Below, in pieces: positions 20,341-32,074 of a stretch of 39,494 nt of DNA. The notes under the pieces were generated by a model, which saw only the letters and a program-made list of their open reading frames with translations, made no database searches and was not told the DNA's origin. The translations under genes were made by a program, and so were the position numbers. The DNA comes from Condylostoma magnum (lineage: Eukaryota > Ciliophora > Heterotrichea > Heterotrichida > Condylostomatidae), in the NCBI GenBank assembly GCA_920105805.1, contig CAKKTI010000181.1, forward strand, positions 1 to 39,494, written 5' to 3'. Positions within the stretch are counted from its first letter, which is position 1. Each line of letters starts with the position of its first letter.

Positions 20341-23300
20341 ATGTTAAAGCTGCTATTAATCATAGTTCTGTTTCAGCTTACTTTGAGTACCAGATACCAA
20401 ATCAATCACAAGTTTTATCCCTTCAGTAGCTACGATGATAAATCTGGTTAAACTAATTACTCTTACCTATAAATTACAGACAGGATAACTACATATGTCA
20501 ATCCTTAAGGATATTATTAGAAAGACTAACCTAATAAAAACTATGGATTTTAACTGTGAATCTAATAATACTATACTGAAACTGACGACCCAATCCTAGC
20601 AATTTCAAAGAACCCAAATACACTGTCTGCAGAAAAACTGGTAATAAAATCAAATCCTAGCACAGATTATTCTTATTTGGAATATAAAAATGGAGGAAAT
20701 GATATAAATTTATCTCATTAAAGAGTAATTAGCTCAACGCCTGTTAAGAGATAGTGGATTAATCTTTCATTTTGCATAAATTATGATTCTAATATAATCC
20801 ATCTGTTCTCAGGACTAGTTGACGATACTTTTTGGCACAGTTAAGCTCCAATTTAAGTAGATTCGTCATTATTTTAAACTGGAAATTATCTTCTTGTCGG
20901 AGGACATGATTAAGGGTAATTTTATGGTTCTTATGTTGATGTAAATCTATATAAGGAAAACTGTCTTGATAATGAAGACTTTTATGTACAAAGCTTATTT
21001 TTGTATTTAAGTGATGCAATTCTACCCATGCACACATAACATTTTTTTATATGAATTGCTAAGAAACTAGATACTGATGACGAAATACAGCCTGTTCAAG
21101 GTCAATAAGTTGAAATTGAGAGTTTTAATACCAATTTAAGTCAGAACTTATAAAATTAAATCTAATTCACCCTTGATTTCACCTATGATAACGATTTTAA
21201 TGGTACAATTTTTAGTGTAATAGATCAATAGACTTCAGAAATGTAAATTAAATTAGATATGATGGATAGTACAACTCTACAGCTATGAATCCTGCAAGAT
21301 TAAGAGACTATCAGCTTATAAGCGCCTTTACAACCAGGAATTACATTATACATATAATTTGGAAGTGCAATAAGTATAAAATTCGGGTACTAAATAAATA
21401 CAGATACTGTGTCTGGACCAGTTCCAAAGCATTTTAAGCAGGTTAATACATCAATATCGTATTAGCTTCCAACATCTCCCTTGAAAATTATAATGAATCC
21501 ATAAGATAACAACTCTCTTTATTTAAACTACCTGTCAATCTCTTATATTGAAGCAATCAATTTTAGATATTGAGAATATAAGTATTATCCGTATGACTCG
21601 ATCTAGTTCGCCTCAACTAATGATCCAGAAATATATGAGCCTGTAATTAATTACTGTGGATTATGCCATCCATATTGCTAATATTGTGGTAATTTTGATA
21701 ATATTTGCTCTCATTGTTATGCTGGAACATCTAACAATGAGTTATATTAGTAAGTATGTGCTTATAATTTTGATATGGCTGATACAGAGCATTGCTATAT
21801 TATTAAAGAAGTATTTGCTTCAATCGATTTTGCTTAAGATAACTCTTAGCAGTTTAATGAACATTTAGATAGGCTTAAGGCATAGTTAGGAAGTAGTACT
21901 AATATAGATTCTGATAAACCTGCATGGCTTCAAAATGTAGGAAATGAATTTAACTAAAATTCAGTTTTAACTGTTTGGTCATATGACTAAGAAACATTTG
22001 GTATAGATTTAAATTAATTTACTATTTAAATGTATGCTAGACCAGTGTAATAAGGATAATTCCTAAGAATTTGCTAAGTAGACTCATGTCAATGGCAAAT
22101 AGATTTTGAGGAAATTAGTAATATTATGTACGTGGTAGTTAAAGTAAAAGAAGAGGATGATATTCTATAGTTTTAGTTTTAAATACAAAAAGAATATCTC
22201 ATTGGAACAGAAGAGCCCCGCTACTTTTTCTTACTCATATAAATATAAAGATAGATGATTTCAGTTACTAATTTTATCACAACTATAATGATAAATGATC
22301 AATTCAAGCAAATTCCAAGCAATTGAAGGATAACCAACTATCAATGATACTTTCAAATTGGAGATGGATTTGTGGGATATCTTCATAACTTTATTCTACA
22401 TCTTTATAGTTTTAATATTTCAGCTCTTCAGTTAAATGTAACTGAGGAGTGTGATAATAAGTGCAATTACTGCAATGGGAGTTGTATACCTCCTTGCAAT
22501 TAGGGTGAGTATATAACTGATGAATACCTGTGCCATTCTTGCCAGGACTATTGCCATGACTGCCTTGATAATCCAGCTATATGTATAAATTGCTATGATA
22601 CATTTTTGATGCAAAGCGGCCAGTGTTTTTGCTTACCGGAGCAATTTGTAGATGGCTAGAATGAATGCACAAATTGTTCAGAGAGCTGTATTGATTGTGC
22701 TCTTATTAATGGCGATGTAGTATGTAAGGAATGTATAAAGGGTCTTATAGCATACTAAAATGATTGTATGACTTGCGATTAGTTTCTAGGGTATGGAGGA
22801 AGTTTAATGGGAAGTTATATTGAGGTAGTATATAATCAATTAGTAAGCAAATGCTAGGAGTTCTGTGGAGATGGTATAAATTTTGGAAGCTAGGAGTGTG
22901 ATGATGGGAATTAAATTGAAGATGATGGTTGTTCTAGTGATTGCAAAAAGGATAATGATGCTGTCTGTGAGAGCTAAGGATATTACGATTTTTGCTAAAA
23001 GATAATCAACAGTGTATAGCTTAATTATACGGGTAATAAGGACTGGAAATTGGAATTATAATTAGAGTATAGTGGAAATATTTCCCTAGATGGTAACTAT
23101 ATGAGTAAAATTAAAGTTAACTCTAATTATATTGAAGCTGTTTAGATACAACATGGCTAGAATATTATAAGTATAGTGATATAATTAAAATAAAAGATAA
23201 ATTTTGCGTTTTAGGTAGAAGTATTGGTAACTGATAGTAGTATATATCAAAACGTATATCAAGCATAAGACCTGTAGTCTTAATTCCATATAATAATAGA

Positions 23301-25374
23301 TCCACTATGCAAACTTAATAATATCTAATGTGAGGAATGCATAGATACCTATGAATTGATATAGAGAAGCTGTGCATGTGATTATGGGTTTTACTAAGAC
23401 CTACAACAAATAAAATGCCTAAGTTGCATATAAAATTGCAAAACATGTGAAGATGATAATAGTTGCTAAGAATGCTCTGAGCCTTACTTTTTAGTTTAAT
23501 AATAATGCGTACCATGTAATAATATTACAGGTTATGGTTCTGGTAATGTAGATACAATAGATATTGTAACTAAAGCTGAGGAAACAAAAATATACTAAAA
23601 TTGTCTAGAATATTGTGGAGATGGACTAAATTTTGGGTAAAGTCAATGCGATGATAAAAACTTAATAAATGGAGACGGCTGCAGTGAAAATTGTATAATA
23701 GAAAGTGGGTGGGATTGTGATCTAAATGTATGTTAGAATAAACAGTAGCCTGAAACTAGCATATTTTATTAAGAGAAAAAGGAGTATTATATATTTGAGA
23801 TAAGTTTTACTAGCCCTGTAAATCTAAAATACCTCTTATAAGATTTAGAGATCAGTTTTAACTTTACTGCTGATTATTCAATAAAAAGTTAATATCCCTA
23901 GGAAGGTTTTTATGGTACGGCAATGCTTGAAATAGAAATAATTAATCAATCTCCTCCAGAAACATTAATAACATTTAATATTTAGTCAAATAATAGAATT
24001 ACTGACTACATGTAATAACCAGTTTTACCATATAAGACAGTTATAAGATTACCTTAAAACGTATCTTAGATTTATGAGAATATAGAAACTGCTGGAACTA
24101 TTTACATGTACTGTTTTTAGCTCATTATCCTATTTTCCCTAATTTTCCAAAATACTCTTAATTATCTAAATTTGGGGATAATTTTCAAATCATTAGAAAT
24201 CAAGTAGACAATAAATCTCTTCTAATATCTAAACTTTACCAAAACAGAAGAATTAGGAAAGTTTTACGATATACTAAAATTCTCAAATTTCGGAAATTTT
24301 CCTAACCTTTTTTATTACATCAACGATGATAACTCATAATTTATATAGGACACAGGCCCAATTCTAACAATATTATTTTTCTTATGAGCCTCTTTATCTG
24401 TACTATGATTAATTGCTAAGGGATTATAGAAATAATAATTGTGGAGACTATGAAAGTTTTTGTTTTAAAAGATTTTCTTATAGTTTGTTATTCAAGCTTA
24501 TATATGACTGGCATACTCTGTATTTTCAAATTGTACGCATATAGAAGGTGGTTTCTTATCGCTTATTTTATTCATAATTACTACTCTCCATCTTATTATT
24601 TTCAATGTGATGTTAGTGCTAGTTATCTCGATAAAAGATAGTAAACAAATCTTTGATAATAGAGAAAATCTAAAGATTTTTATTGATTAAGTTAGGACTT
24701 CGTCATTATTTACTAAGAACTACATTCTAATATAAAACTTTTGGAGATTAACCATAACTAGCTGTATTGTATTTGGCAAGGATGAAATGTAAATACTACT
24801 AGTAGCATTTTTAACTGTAATTGTAATTTTTAATCAGTAATTAAGCTATATTTTATTTTTTAAGCCTTTTATTAAGCATAATTATGTCTGGTATGCAATA
24901 GCCTGAGTGTTTATATTGATATCTAATTTGATCTAAAGCCTATTATATAATAAAGATTTGCATATTGATAGTGTCTTATCATACAATAGACTTATTATAA
25001 TTTCTTTATCTATTGCATTGTTAGCAACATTAATCCCAATTTTCATAATATTTGTTAGGTTGATTACAAGACTTATAAAAACTATATAGTAAAAGATAGA
25101 GGCAAAGAGGGCAGCATAAATAAATTAGTTAACTGTTTAGTTGTGTTAAATAAAGCTTATTTTCTAAGAAACTACTGCATTAGTTCTAATCAATATTTTC
25201 TTCATATTACATAATAACTTAATAAAATTTAGAGCCTTTTTCTTACTCTAAACTCTTATAATACAATGAACTTGATTGTGCCTAAGAGTAATCGCAGAAT
25301 AGGCCTATGCCGAATTTGCTCCCTAGGAGCTCCTTTACAAATATATAAGCTTAAATACAATATATATAAATTAA
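20341..25374 (+). CDS. Very large Cys-rich multi-pass membrane protein (DUF4215/growth-factor-receptor-type repeats)
   Basis: About 1677 aa in one unbroken frame, with no intron needed. A signal peptide (MLKLLLIIVLFQLTLSTRYQ) leads into 400 residues of beta-rich extracellular sequence with a lectin/LamG-like feel. Cys-rich growth-factor-receptor-like modules follow (CGLCHPYCQYCGNFDNICSH; CHSCQDYCHDCLDNPAICIN). Two DUF4215 (Myxococcus-type) repeats appear: CGDGINFGSQECDDGN near residue 840 and CGDGLNFGQSQCDDKN near 1090. The last 420 residues hold many hydrophobic helices (from about residue 1255), so the C-terminus is polytopic. This architecture is a large ciliate surface-protein family of unknown function, possibly sensing or adhesion. 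The stop is taken as TAA 25372-25374, with a second TAA five codons on. Many Trp are TGA. Confidence 0.85.
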
Positions 25375-25558
25375 GTTTACAATTTATAAAGTAATCAACT
25401 TTCCTTATTATTTCTCCTATATTAATTAAAATTGGGATTAATAGTTATCAACTGTATGAAATCATTAGTAACAAACGAATTATAACCTAATAACTATTTT
25501 AATCTCTTTCAATATTATAAACTAACCCACCTAAATTAATAAACAAAATATAATTTAC

Positions 25559-26935
25559 CTAACTAAGCAATGTATCTAATTCTCTTTGATTTGTTTCGTA
25601 TCTACTTATAATAATCAGTAACGTTTAAACAATACATAAAATTGTTAAAAATGCAAAAGATCCTCTTTCCATTATATCTTCACTAATGATAAGCAAATAA
25701 GGTATAAATGCGGTAAATATTCTTGCCAGTATGGTTGAATAGGTACCTGCAGCTACTCTTATTCTAGTGCTATAGTTCTCATTAAGATAAACTATAACTA
25801 TACTGAACTGCATCCAGAATACTAATGTAGTAAGTAAAGCTAATATACATTACGCTATGAAATCTTCTATGAATACGGAAATACCAGCCAGTAAAACAGC
25901 TATAATGCTTATTATAATCAATGAACATTTTCTACCAAAACTATTTACATCAATAAGCAAGGATATAAGTACTGATCCAACTATAGAACCCACGGCTGTT
26001 ACTGATGCAATTACATACTATTAAGAGTAATCATTGATTTGTAGGACATTAAAGAATAAAAAGGCTTGTGAAAATATTAAGCCCATAGTTATTATTCTTT
26101 AGATGAATAAATTTATAGAGACTAGTCAATTATGCCTAGAAAATATGATTTTTAAAGAAGTTAATCCTTTTATATCTTTTTCAGGCTTAATTTCTAAAAT
26201 CTTTTATACTTCAACTTGACTTAGTTTTTCTATTTTGTTAATTTTACAAATTTAGTTAATAGTTCAAATAGCTTTATCATGAAAACCTCGTTTAAGCTAG
26301 AATCTGAAAGAATCAAGTTCTGCTAATAAGCCTACAATAGCTGCAATTGCTGGGAAGATGTTAAGAATAATTAAAACTTGTCTTCAATTTGAGAAATAAT
26401 CAGTACCTGGAATAATAAGAAATGTAATTAATAAAAGGAGTAAATAGCCAATTACTGCTGAAATCAATATTATTATATTTCAGAATCCTCTAGATTATTT
26501 TGGAGTGATATCCATTAATAAAGCAAACACAGGATTATAATATACACCAATTCCGATTCCTATACCAAATCTGTAAATAGTAAAGCTTCAAAAATCAGTA
26601 GCAAATGGTAAAAAGATAGCAAAAAACATTTGTATTGATAATCCCAATCTGATAACCTTTAAATAGCCTAATTGATCTATAATGGAAAGTTGAATTAAAG
26701 ATCCAATAAAACAGCCTATAAATACTCCTCCTGATATTACTCCGACTTCAAGCTCAGTCAAGTCCCACTCTTCTTTTAGCATAGGTGTAAAAATAGCAAA
26801 TATTCCAAGCTCAATTCCATCTGAAATAATTACAAAGAAGATAAAAAAGAAGGTTAGTCAGTGGTATTTACCCCAGCTTAATCTAGTAACTATTTCTTCA
26901 AAATCTATAAGAGATTGTTTATCTTGATCGTCCAT
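25559..26935 (-). CDS. Major facilitator superfamily transporter
   Basis: 458 aa with about 12 membrane helices in two halves. The N-half has WLTFFFIFFVIISDGIELGI, the loop-2/3 region SIIDQLGYLKVIRLG, helix 4 FTIYRFGIGIGIGVYYNPVF, and TPKQSRGF, which matches the sugar/organic-ion (SP, SV2-like) pattern of E/D-x2-P-x2-x-RG after helix 4. A charged central loop (around residues 205-255) precedes the C-half, which has the second D-x-G-R-type motif (DVNSFGRKCSLI). The substrate cannot be told. Several TGA codons read as Trp within helices. Ends LDTLLS-TAG. Convergent with the large membrane-protein gene across 184 bp. Confidence 0.82.
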
Positions 26936-27778
26936 TTTTGTACTAAATTTTATTATAAATTTTAGCTTTTATATGAAAAGAGAGCGAAAATAAGATTTTG
27001 GGTTTTGCTGCAAAGATGATAAATAGTAAGAATAGAGTGATAAATTAAGCTTTTATTACTGGGATATATTGGTTAAGTATGCTAAATTTATATAATGGTG
27101 AATTTTTATAATTTGATTTGTATATTTAATGATAAGCAGTAAATTCACTAATATCCTTAGAATTGATTGAAATAGATGAGAATTCATAATTTGAAATTAG
27201 TTTTAGTATACTAATTGATTTATTAGTATATTCTCGAAGTAACATGAATTTAGGATTATAATAATAGACTTTTATACATTATACATAACATATAACTTTG
27301 TTTGACAATAGATCTTAAATTATGTGCTTTTGAGGAATTTAGATATATATTTTGCTACCAACCGTTTCTAATATGTTATAATCATATAACATAAAATTGA
27401 ATGAGTTTAATCTCATAGAAATATAATTAACAGGATTTCTTAATATACTACATTATCCTAAAGTGTATTATCTCAAAATTCCTTTATTTATAATACTTAG
27501 GATTAATCAGTATAAGCCTTATAATAAATACAAAATCGATTAAAACTAACATAATTCGATTCTACTTTATATGAAATTAATTTTATAGGATAGTTTTGTA
27601 ATTTATTAATATTTAGATATTTTTAATTATACACTTGTTTGAATCCAATTAGCATTGTGTAATAACTAATTGCAGTTAACCATTCAATCAAGCAAAATTA
27701 TATTTTCTATTTTGCTATACTATTTGAAATAATTCCCCAAAATAGCTATAACTAAACTAATTTCTGACCTCGAAATGG
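26936..27778. other. AT-rich spacer, nothing recognised
   Basis: 843 bp between the MFS start and the end of the Rab-like gene, both on the minus strand. Very AT-rich, with no conserved protein frame, RNA gene or repeat seen. It presumably contains the MFS promoter and the Rab 3' end. Confidence 0.5.
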
Positions 27779-28327
27779 CTAATAGGAGTTTATAATATTA
27801 TTTTTTCACATAATCTCATGCAAAATAGTGGAAAATATTTTTTCAGTATTCATCCCACTTTTAGCTGAAGACTCTAAAAACTTTATTTTGAAAGTATCAG
27901 CTAATAATTTCCCTTCATCAAAAGAAATAATTCTAGTTTAATCTTAATCACATTTATTCCCTACTAATATTATACTTGAATTTTATTTCCTATTGCGAAG
28001 TATTTGAATTAACCATCAATAAGCTCTATCAAAACTTTAACGATCTGTGATATCATAAACAACAATAAAGCCATTTTACATCTTAAAAGCAGTAATTGTT
28101 ATAGTGCTAAATCTTTCTTGCCCAGAAGTATCGAAAACATGCAGCTTAATTAGCTAGTTACTTATTTCCCTATTTTATGCTATAAAATCTAATCCTATAG
28201 TAGGAAGATATTTCTTATGATAAGTATCTTCTGATAAACGAATTAATAGTTTTGACTTTCCAACTTTAACATCACCTAATATAAATACTTTAAATGTTCA
28301 CCTATCAGCACTTTGCTTTGAAAACAT
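27779..28327 (-). CDS. Rab-family small GTPase without C-terminal prenylation cysteines
   Basis: 182 aa. All nucleotide motifs are present: G1 GDVKVGKS (the middle is unusual, GDSGVGKS in most Rabs), G2 Thr in LPTIGLDF, G3 DTSGQERF, G4 GNKCD and G5 SSAKSG. Rab-type blocks include FIVVYDITDRQSFDRAYWW. Two Trp here are TGA. The effector/switch I sequence keeps TIGLDF, close to TIGVDF of Rab1/8-like proteins. With TAG at 27779 as stop the tail ends NNIINSY. Even if translation ran on, no Cys-Cys or CaaX box appears soon after, so membrane anchoring would need another route or the 3' end is mis-set. Vesicle traffic is the expected role. Confidence 0.85.
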
Positions 28328-28534
28328 ATTTATAAATATTTGGAAGTTGTAAAATATTAGAGCTTGATATCGTAAGAAAAGTATATTGTATATTTTAATT
28401 CATTAACTTAACAATTCCATCATAATTTATCTATTCAATGCTTCTGTCACAATAATAACCTCTCTTCAGTATAAAACCTTTCCAACTTATAATTAATAAA
28501 ACAAATCCCTAATAGTTAAATACTTTCCATCTTA
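28328..28534. promoter_or_regulatory. Divergent spacer between Rab-like and trypsin-like genes
   Basis: 207 bp, AT-rich, between two divergent starts. Presumed to hold both promoters; no element recognised. Confidence 0.3.
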
Positions 28535-29176
28535 ATGCTAAGCTATCTTGTTCACTGTGGCAACAACGATTAATACTCCTTAACAGAACTATACCAAATA
28601 ATAAGTAAGTCCTGCTTTGCAATAGAAAACAATAACTACAGAGGTACAGGATTTTTTATTAATAGCTAAGGTCTGGGCATTACAGTAAACCATATATACA
28701 AGCATTTCAGGACAGAGTTCTAAGACTCAAAACTATTCTACCAAAACAAAGTATACAACGTTAAAAGAGTCCACTCTGAGAAAGCAAAAGACCTCATGAT
28801 TGTCTAAGTTTAAGGAAATGTTAAAACAAACTACATAAAACTTCAATCCGACGAGCCTGAAGAGTCCCAGAAAATTGCAATTTTCCCAGCTAATTCACAA
28901 AATTTGATAGGAGTGTACCCTGGATACATATGTGAGTCACACTATCGTCTAATAAAACTCATAGATTTGCCAGTTATAAGAGCAAGCACCTATGGTTCAG
29001 CTTTTAGTAGTGGAGCACCTGCATTCAACTTTAAAGGGAAATTCATTGGGATGTAAATTGCAAATTCAGAGCTGTTTTAAGGAGCAAAGGATAGCTTGTT
29101 ATTACCTGCTGAAGAAATTAAAAAAACAGTTAACAAGCTTTGCAAAGAGACTACAGAAGGATGGTTTATTAGATAA
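28535..29176 (+). CDS. Trypsin-like serine peptidase domain protein (HtrA/Trypsin_2 type)
   Basis: 213 aa. The chymotrypsin fold signature is readable: SCFAIENNNYRGTGFFINSQ leading to GITVNHIY (candidate His), AKDLMIVQV (candidate Asp), and GSAFSSGAPAFNFKGKFIGM (candidate Ser in S-G-x-P). This order and spacing match HtrA/DegP-like domains. There is no signal peptide and no PDZ domain, so it is a cytosolic or nuclear stand-alone domain or the front half of a fusion. The end is uncertain: TAA 29174-29176 is the only stop-type codon separating it from the next ORF, which is in the same frame. If that TAA reads as Gln, the protein is 508 aa with a C-terminal SANT-like part. Confidence 0.7.
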
Positions 29177-29230
29177 TTTCGCGGTAAAATATGGATTTCT
29201 AAGCATTTTTCATTTTATTTTCCACCCAAA

Positions 29231-30061
29231 ATGGTAATTTTAATGAACTAAGAGTTGAATAATATACAAGGATTATTTGATTATACGAAAATAGAGCCAA
29301 ATAAGGATTTGAATTATTACAGTTCTGCTTCTGCATAAACTACAGCTAGTAACTCACCACAATAACCAGAAAAACAGTATATAAAATTCCAAGCTAAAGA
29401 TGATTTAATGCTATTAAATAAAAATATACATGCTAAATACAATTTTAAACAAATAGCTACCATAATAGCCAATAAACCTCCCAAATTAGTAAAATAAAGA
29501 TACATGACACTACAGAGCTTTAATACCATAAACATTTAATTAAGAACAAATGATAATAATGAGCTATCACTGGTTGAAAAGAAACAGTTAATTGAAGAAA
29601 TCTAAAAAAGGTACTTGTATCTAGCAAGATTGACAGAAAGCACGAGAAGAGATTTGAATAAATTATCAGAAGAAACTGGAATTATAACTAGGTAAACTGT
29701 ATAGTAAAAATGCTGTTAATTCATTCCCATTTATACACAAATCCCTTCAAGCCTTATATACCAAAAAGGCCATATTTCATTGTATAATAATTATTTACAA
29801 GTAAATAAAATGAACATTGGAGAAACATCAAACATTAATTAATACTTTAAAGAATTGTCCTCATAATCAACAACTGATAACGAGGAGTGGAATAAAATAA
29901 GATATTTTACACCTAAATGAAGAGTGGCTCCTGACCCGTCATCTTTGCCTCCCCCAGCTTTCTGTGACGAGTAACAACTATAAATTACTGGAAATAGCAA
30001 TTGCTACTCCTGTAATTTTTGAAAGCATAGAGTAGGTTAAACATTAAGTTTTAGGAATTAA
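29231..30061 (+). CDS. SANT/Myb-like or other helix-turn-helix protein
   Basis: About 276 aa from ATG 29231; a second in-frame ATG is at 29243. A helical segment near residues 60-105 (DDLMLLNKNIHAKYNFKQIA, then NKPPKLVKQRYMTLQ) has the D-x-L-x-LL, IA and V-x-QRY-x-L pattern of SANT/Myb repeats, though the first Trp is replaced. A second helical, basic block follows (STRRDLNKLSEETGI). The tail is Pro/Ser-rich (PDPSSLPPPAF) with a possible CYSC pair. Stop uncertain: TGA at 29918 could end it, but the reading with Trp stays coding-like, so TAA 30059-30061 is preferred. That gives an 18-bp convergent overlap with the ligase-like gene. It may be fused to the trypsin-like ORF. Confidence 0.5.
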
Positions 30062-30877
30062 TTTTATTAGACATTATAGTACCAGAAAATTCTATATATT
30101 GGGTATAGTTAACAATTTAAAGGAAAAATAATTAATACAGTGTTATCTAACTAGATATCTTTATAAAGGCAAACGAGATTATATTTCTTTAAATTTTGCT
30201 AACTTTCAGTATATTAATTTGTAGTCATTTTTATACCTGTTTAATTAATCGCCTGATTTTATTTCGGGATATTTAATAATTAGTTTACTATCAGATTGCC
30301 CAAATTAATAAATAGATGAAGGGTTGATAAGAACACTTTCATTATGTTATTTTAGACATCCTTCTAGCTACTTTATGCTTTTTACTTTTTAGATTTGTAT
30401 TAACTTTATGTGAGGGTTATAAATCTCCTCTATAAGCTTTTCTAGTATCTTGTGTCTTGCTTTGAAGTCTAGATCTATACTAATTCAATCATGTATATGC
30501 AGCTTTACTTTGCTTTGATTTATAGTTTAAGAATTTAAGTAGTTTTTGTATTAGTTTTAATGGATATTATCTATTATGAGTTCGCAATCTAATCCCATAT
30601 ATCTAGGTAGTCCTCTGGTTAGCCATAAAGGCGAAATCAACTTAATACCGGATTATTCAATCAAATTTTACCCATTTCAATAGCATCTGTAACCTTTTAA
30701 CTACTATGATATATACAGTCCTACAGGATTTATATTATGTTACCATTTACTATATACAGCTAGGTTTACTTATGCTGGTGGTTTCTATTAAAAATCTACT
30801 ATTTTCTATATTTTTCTAGGTTAGATAAACTCAATTTCTTCATCAATTTCTATTATATTTTCTATACTATCAGACAT
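30044..30877 (-). CDS. ATP-dependent DNA ligase-like protein lacking the catalytic lysine
   Basis: 277 aa, the size of minimal LigA-type ATP-dependent ligases. The fold is clear: GYRCYWNGQNLIEQSG, ISPLWLTRGLP, GLDCELI (motif III), ESVLINPSSIYQFGQS (motif IV and the following block), KLIIKY (motif V), and a C-terminal OB-like end CINYFSFKLLTIPN. The nucleotidyl motif K-x-D-G-x-R reads SQQLKGYR instead: the AMP-accepting Lys is Gln (a TAG codon) and the Asp is Lys. Unless this TAG is read otherwise, it cannot form ligase-AMP, so it is either a pseudoenzyme or a decaying copy. The frame is intact over the full length. Starts 107 bp from the divergent ankyrin gene; stop TAA 30044-30046. Confidence 0.7.
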
Positions 30878-30984
30878 TTTATTAATTTGGTATAGAGGGG
30901 CATTATACTTAAATTAAATACAACTGGGCTTATACCATAACATTCACTATGTTTATTTTTATGTACATAATATCATTATACAAA
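30878..30984. promoter_or_regulatory. Divergent spacer between ligase-like and ankyrin genes
   Basis: 107 bp, AT-rich, between divergent start codons; presumed shared promoter region, no element recognised. Confidence 0.3.
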
Positions 30985-31923
30985 ATGCGAAATAAAACAT
31001 TTTCCAATGACAGAACTCTTTAGCTTAGCTAAATACTGGGAAATATTAAAAATAGTTAAGACAGCATAAATGATTAAGGACACCAGTACTCATACATTCA
31101 ATTACCTCCTTTAGTTCAAAAAGTTAATATAAAAACATTACTTCCAAGTAGATTTAGAAATCACTCAGTCAAATGTTTAAGGCATTCAAAGCAAAATATA
31201 ATTTAAAACCATAGGCGAGTAAATGAGCAGCTATCAAACCTTTCTCTTAAGCTGAAACAGAAGTACTTTCCTACCTAATTCTTTAAAGCACCAATCAAGC
31301 AAAGACCTAAAAAACTAACTACAACTTAACTACAGAACTAATAAAAATAAAAAGCAGATAGAATTAGAAGATAATGAACAGCAATAAGGCATCTAATACA
31401 ACTAAATCCAACAGAGAAAGAAATATACAATTTATAAAGATTAATTCCTAGAATCCCATACGAGCCCAGAGGTGGCAGAGATTTCCTAAATGCAGTAAAA
31501 GAAGGCGATATAGAGAAGCTAAAACGTATACTAAGAATCGACCGGTGAATAGCATAGACCTTTGATAGCTTAAAACAAACTGCACTGCATTGAGCAGTTA
31601 GGCGGCATAGGATTGACATTGTTCACATGCTGATTGAAGTGGGAGTTTTTATCGATTTTAGAGACTAAGTAGGAAGAACTGCTCTTTTTCTAGCTGCTAG
31701 AAGCAAATTTGAGAAGGGGGTCAGATATTTATTAGCCAGAGGGTCTAATTCAGACCTTAAGTCTAATGCTGGACAGGATTTATATACGTTGAATACATCT
31801 TTTGCTATTAAGAGACTGTTAAATGAGGCTAAAATGCTTAGAACTTTAAGTAAATTTGCCCCTAATAGATCCGCTGCTGTTAGATGGTATAAAGAAAGTA
31901 TGAAGTATTTATCAGCTAAATGA
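30985..31923 (+). CDS. Ankyrin-repeat protein
   Basis: 312 aa. Residues 1-165 are basic and low-complexity (LPSRFRNHSVKCLRHSKQN, KAPIKQRPKKL). Then about three ankyrin repeats follow: GGRDFLNAVKEGDIEKLKRI, QTALHWAVRRHRIDIVHMLI and GRTALFLAARSKFEKGVRYL. The Trp of TALHWA is encoded by TGA, one of the best conserved positions in the repeat. It ends YLSAK-TGA at 31921-31923, so the same codon is sense and stop in one gene, about 115 codons apart. The ORF track under the standard code shows only an antisense shadow here. A protein-binding adaptor; partner unknown. Confidence 0.85.
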
Positions 31924-32074
31924 GTTTGTATAATTGTAAATAATTTTACTTTGGTTTTAGTGTAATTATAGAATACATGGTAAACTTATATACTGTCTTT
32001 TATAAAGAGTGTATGAACTCTTTTCATGATCCAAACTGCATCTCACATAAAACATTCATTTTAATTAAAGTCTA

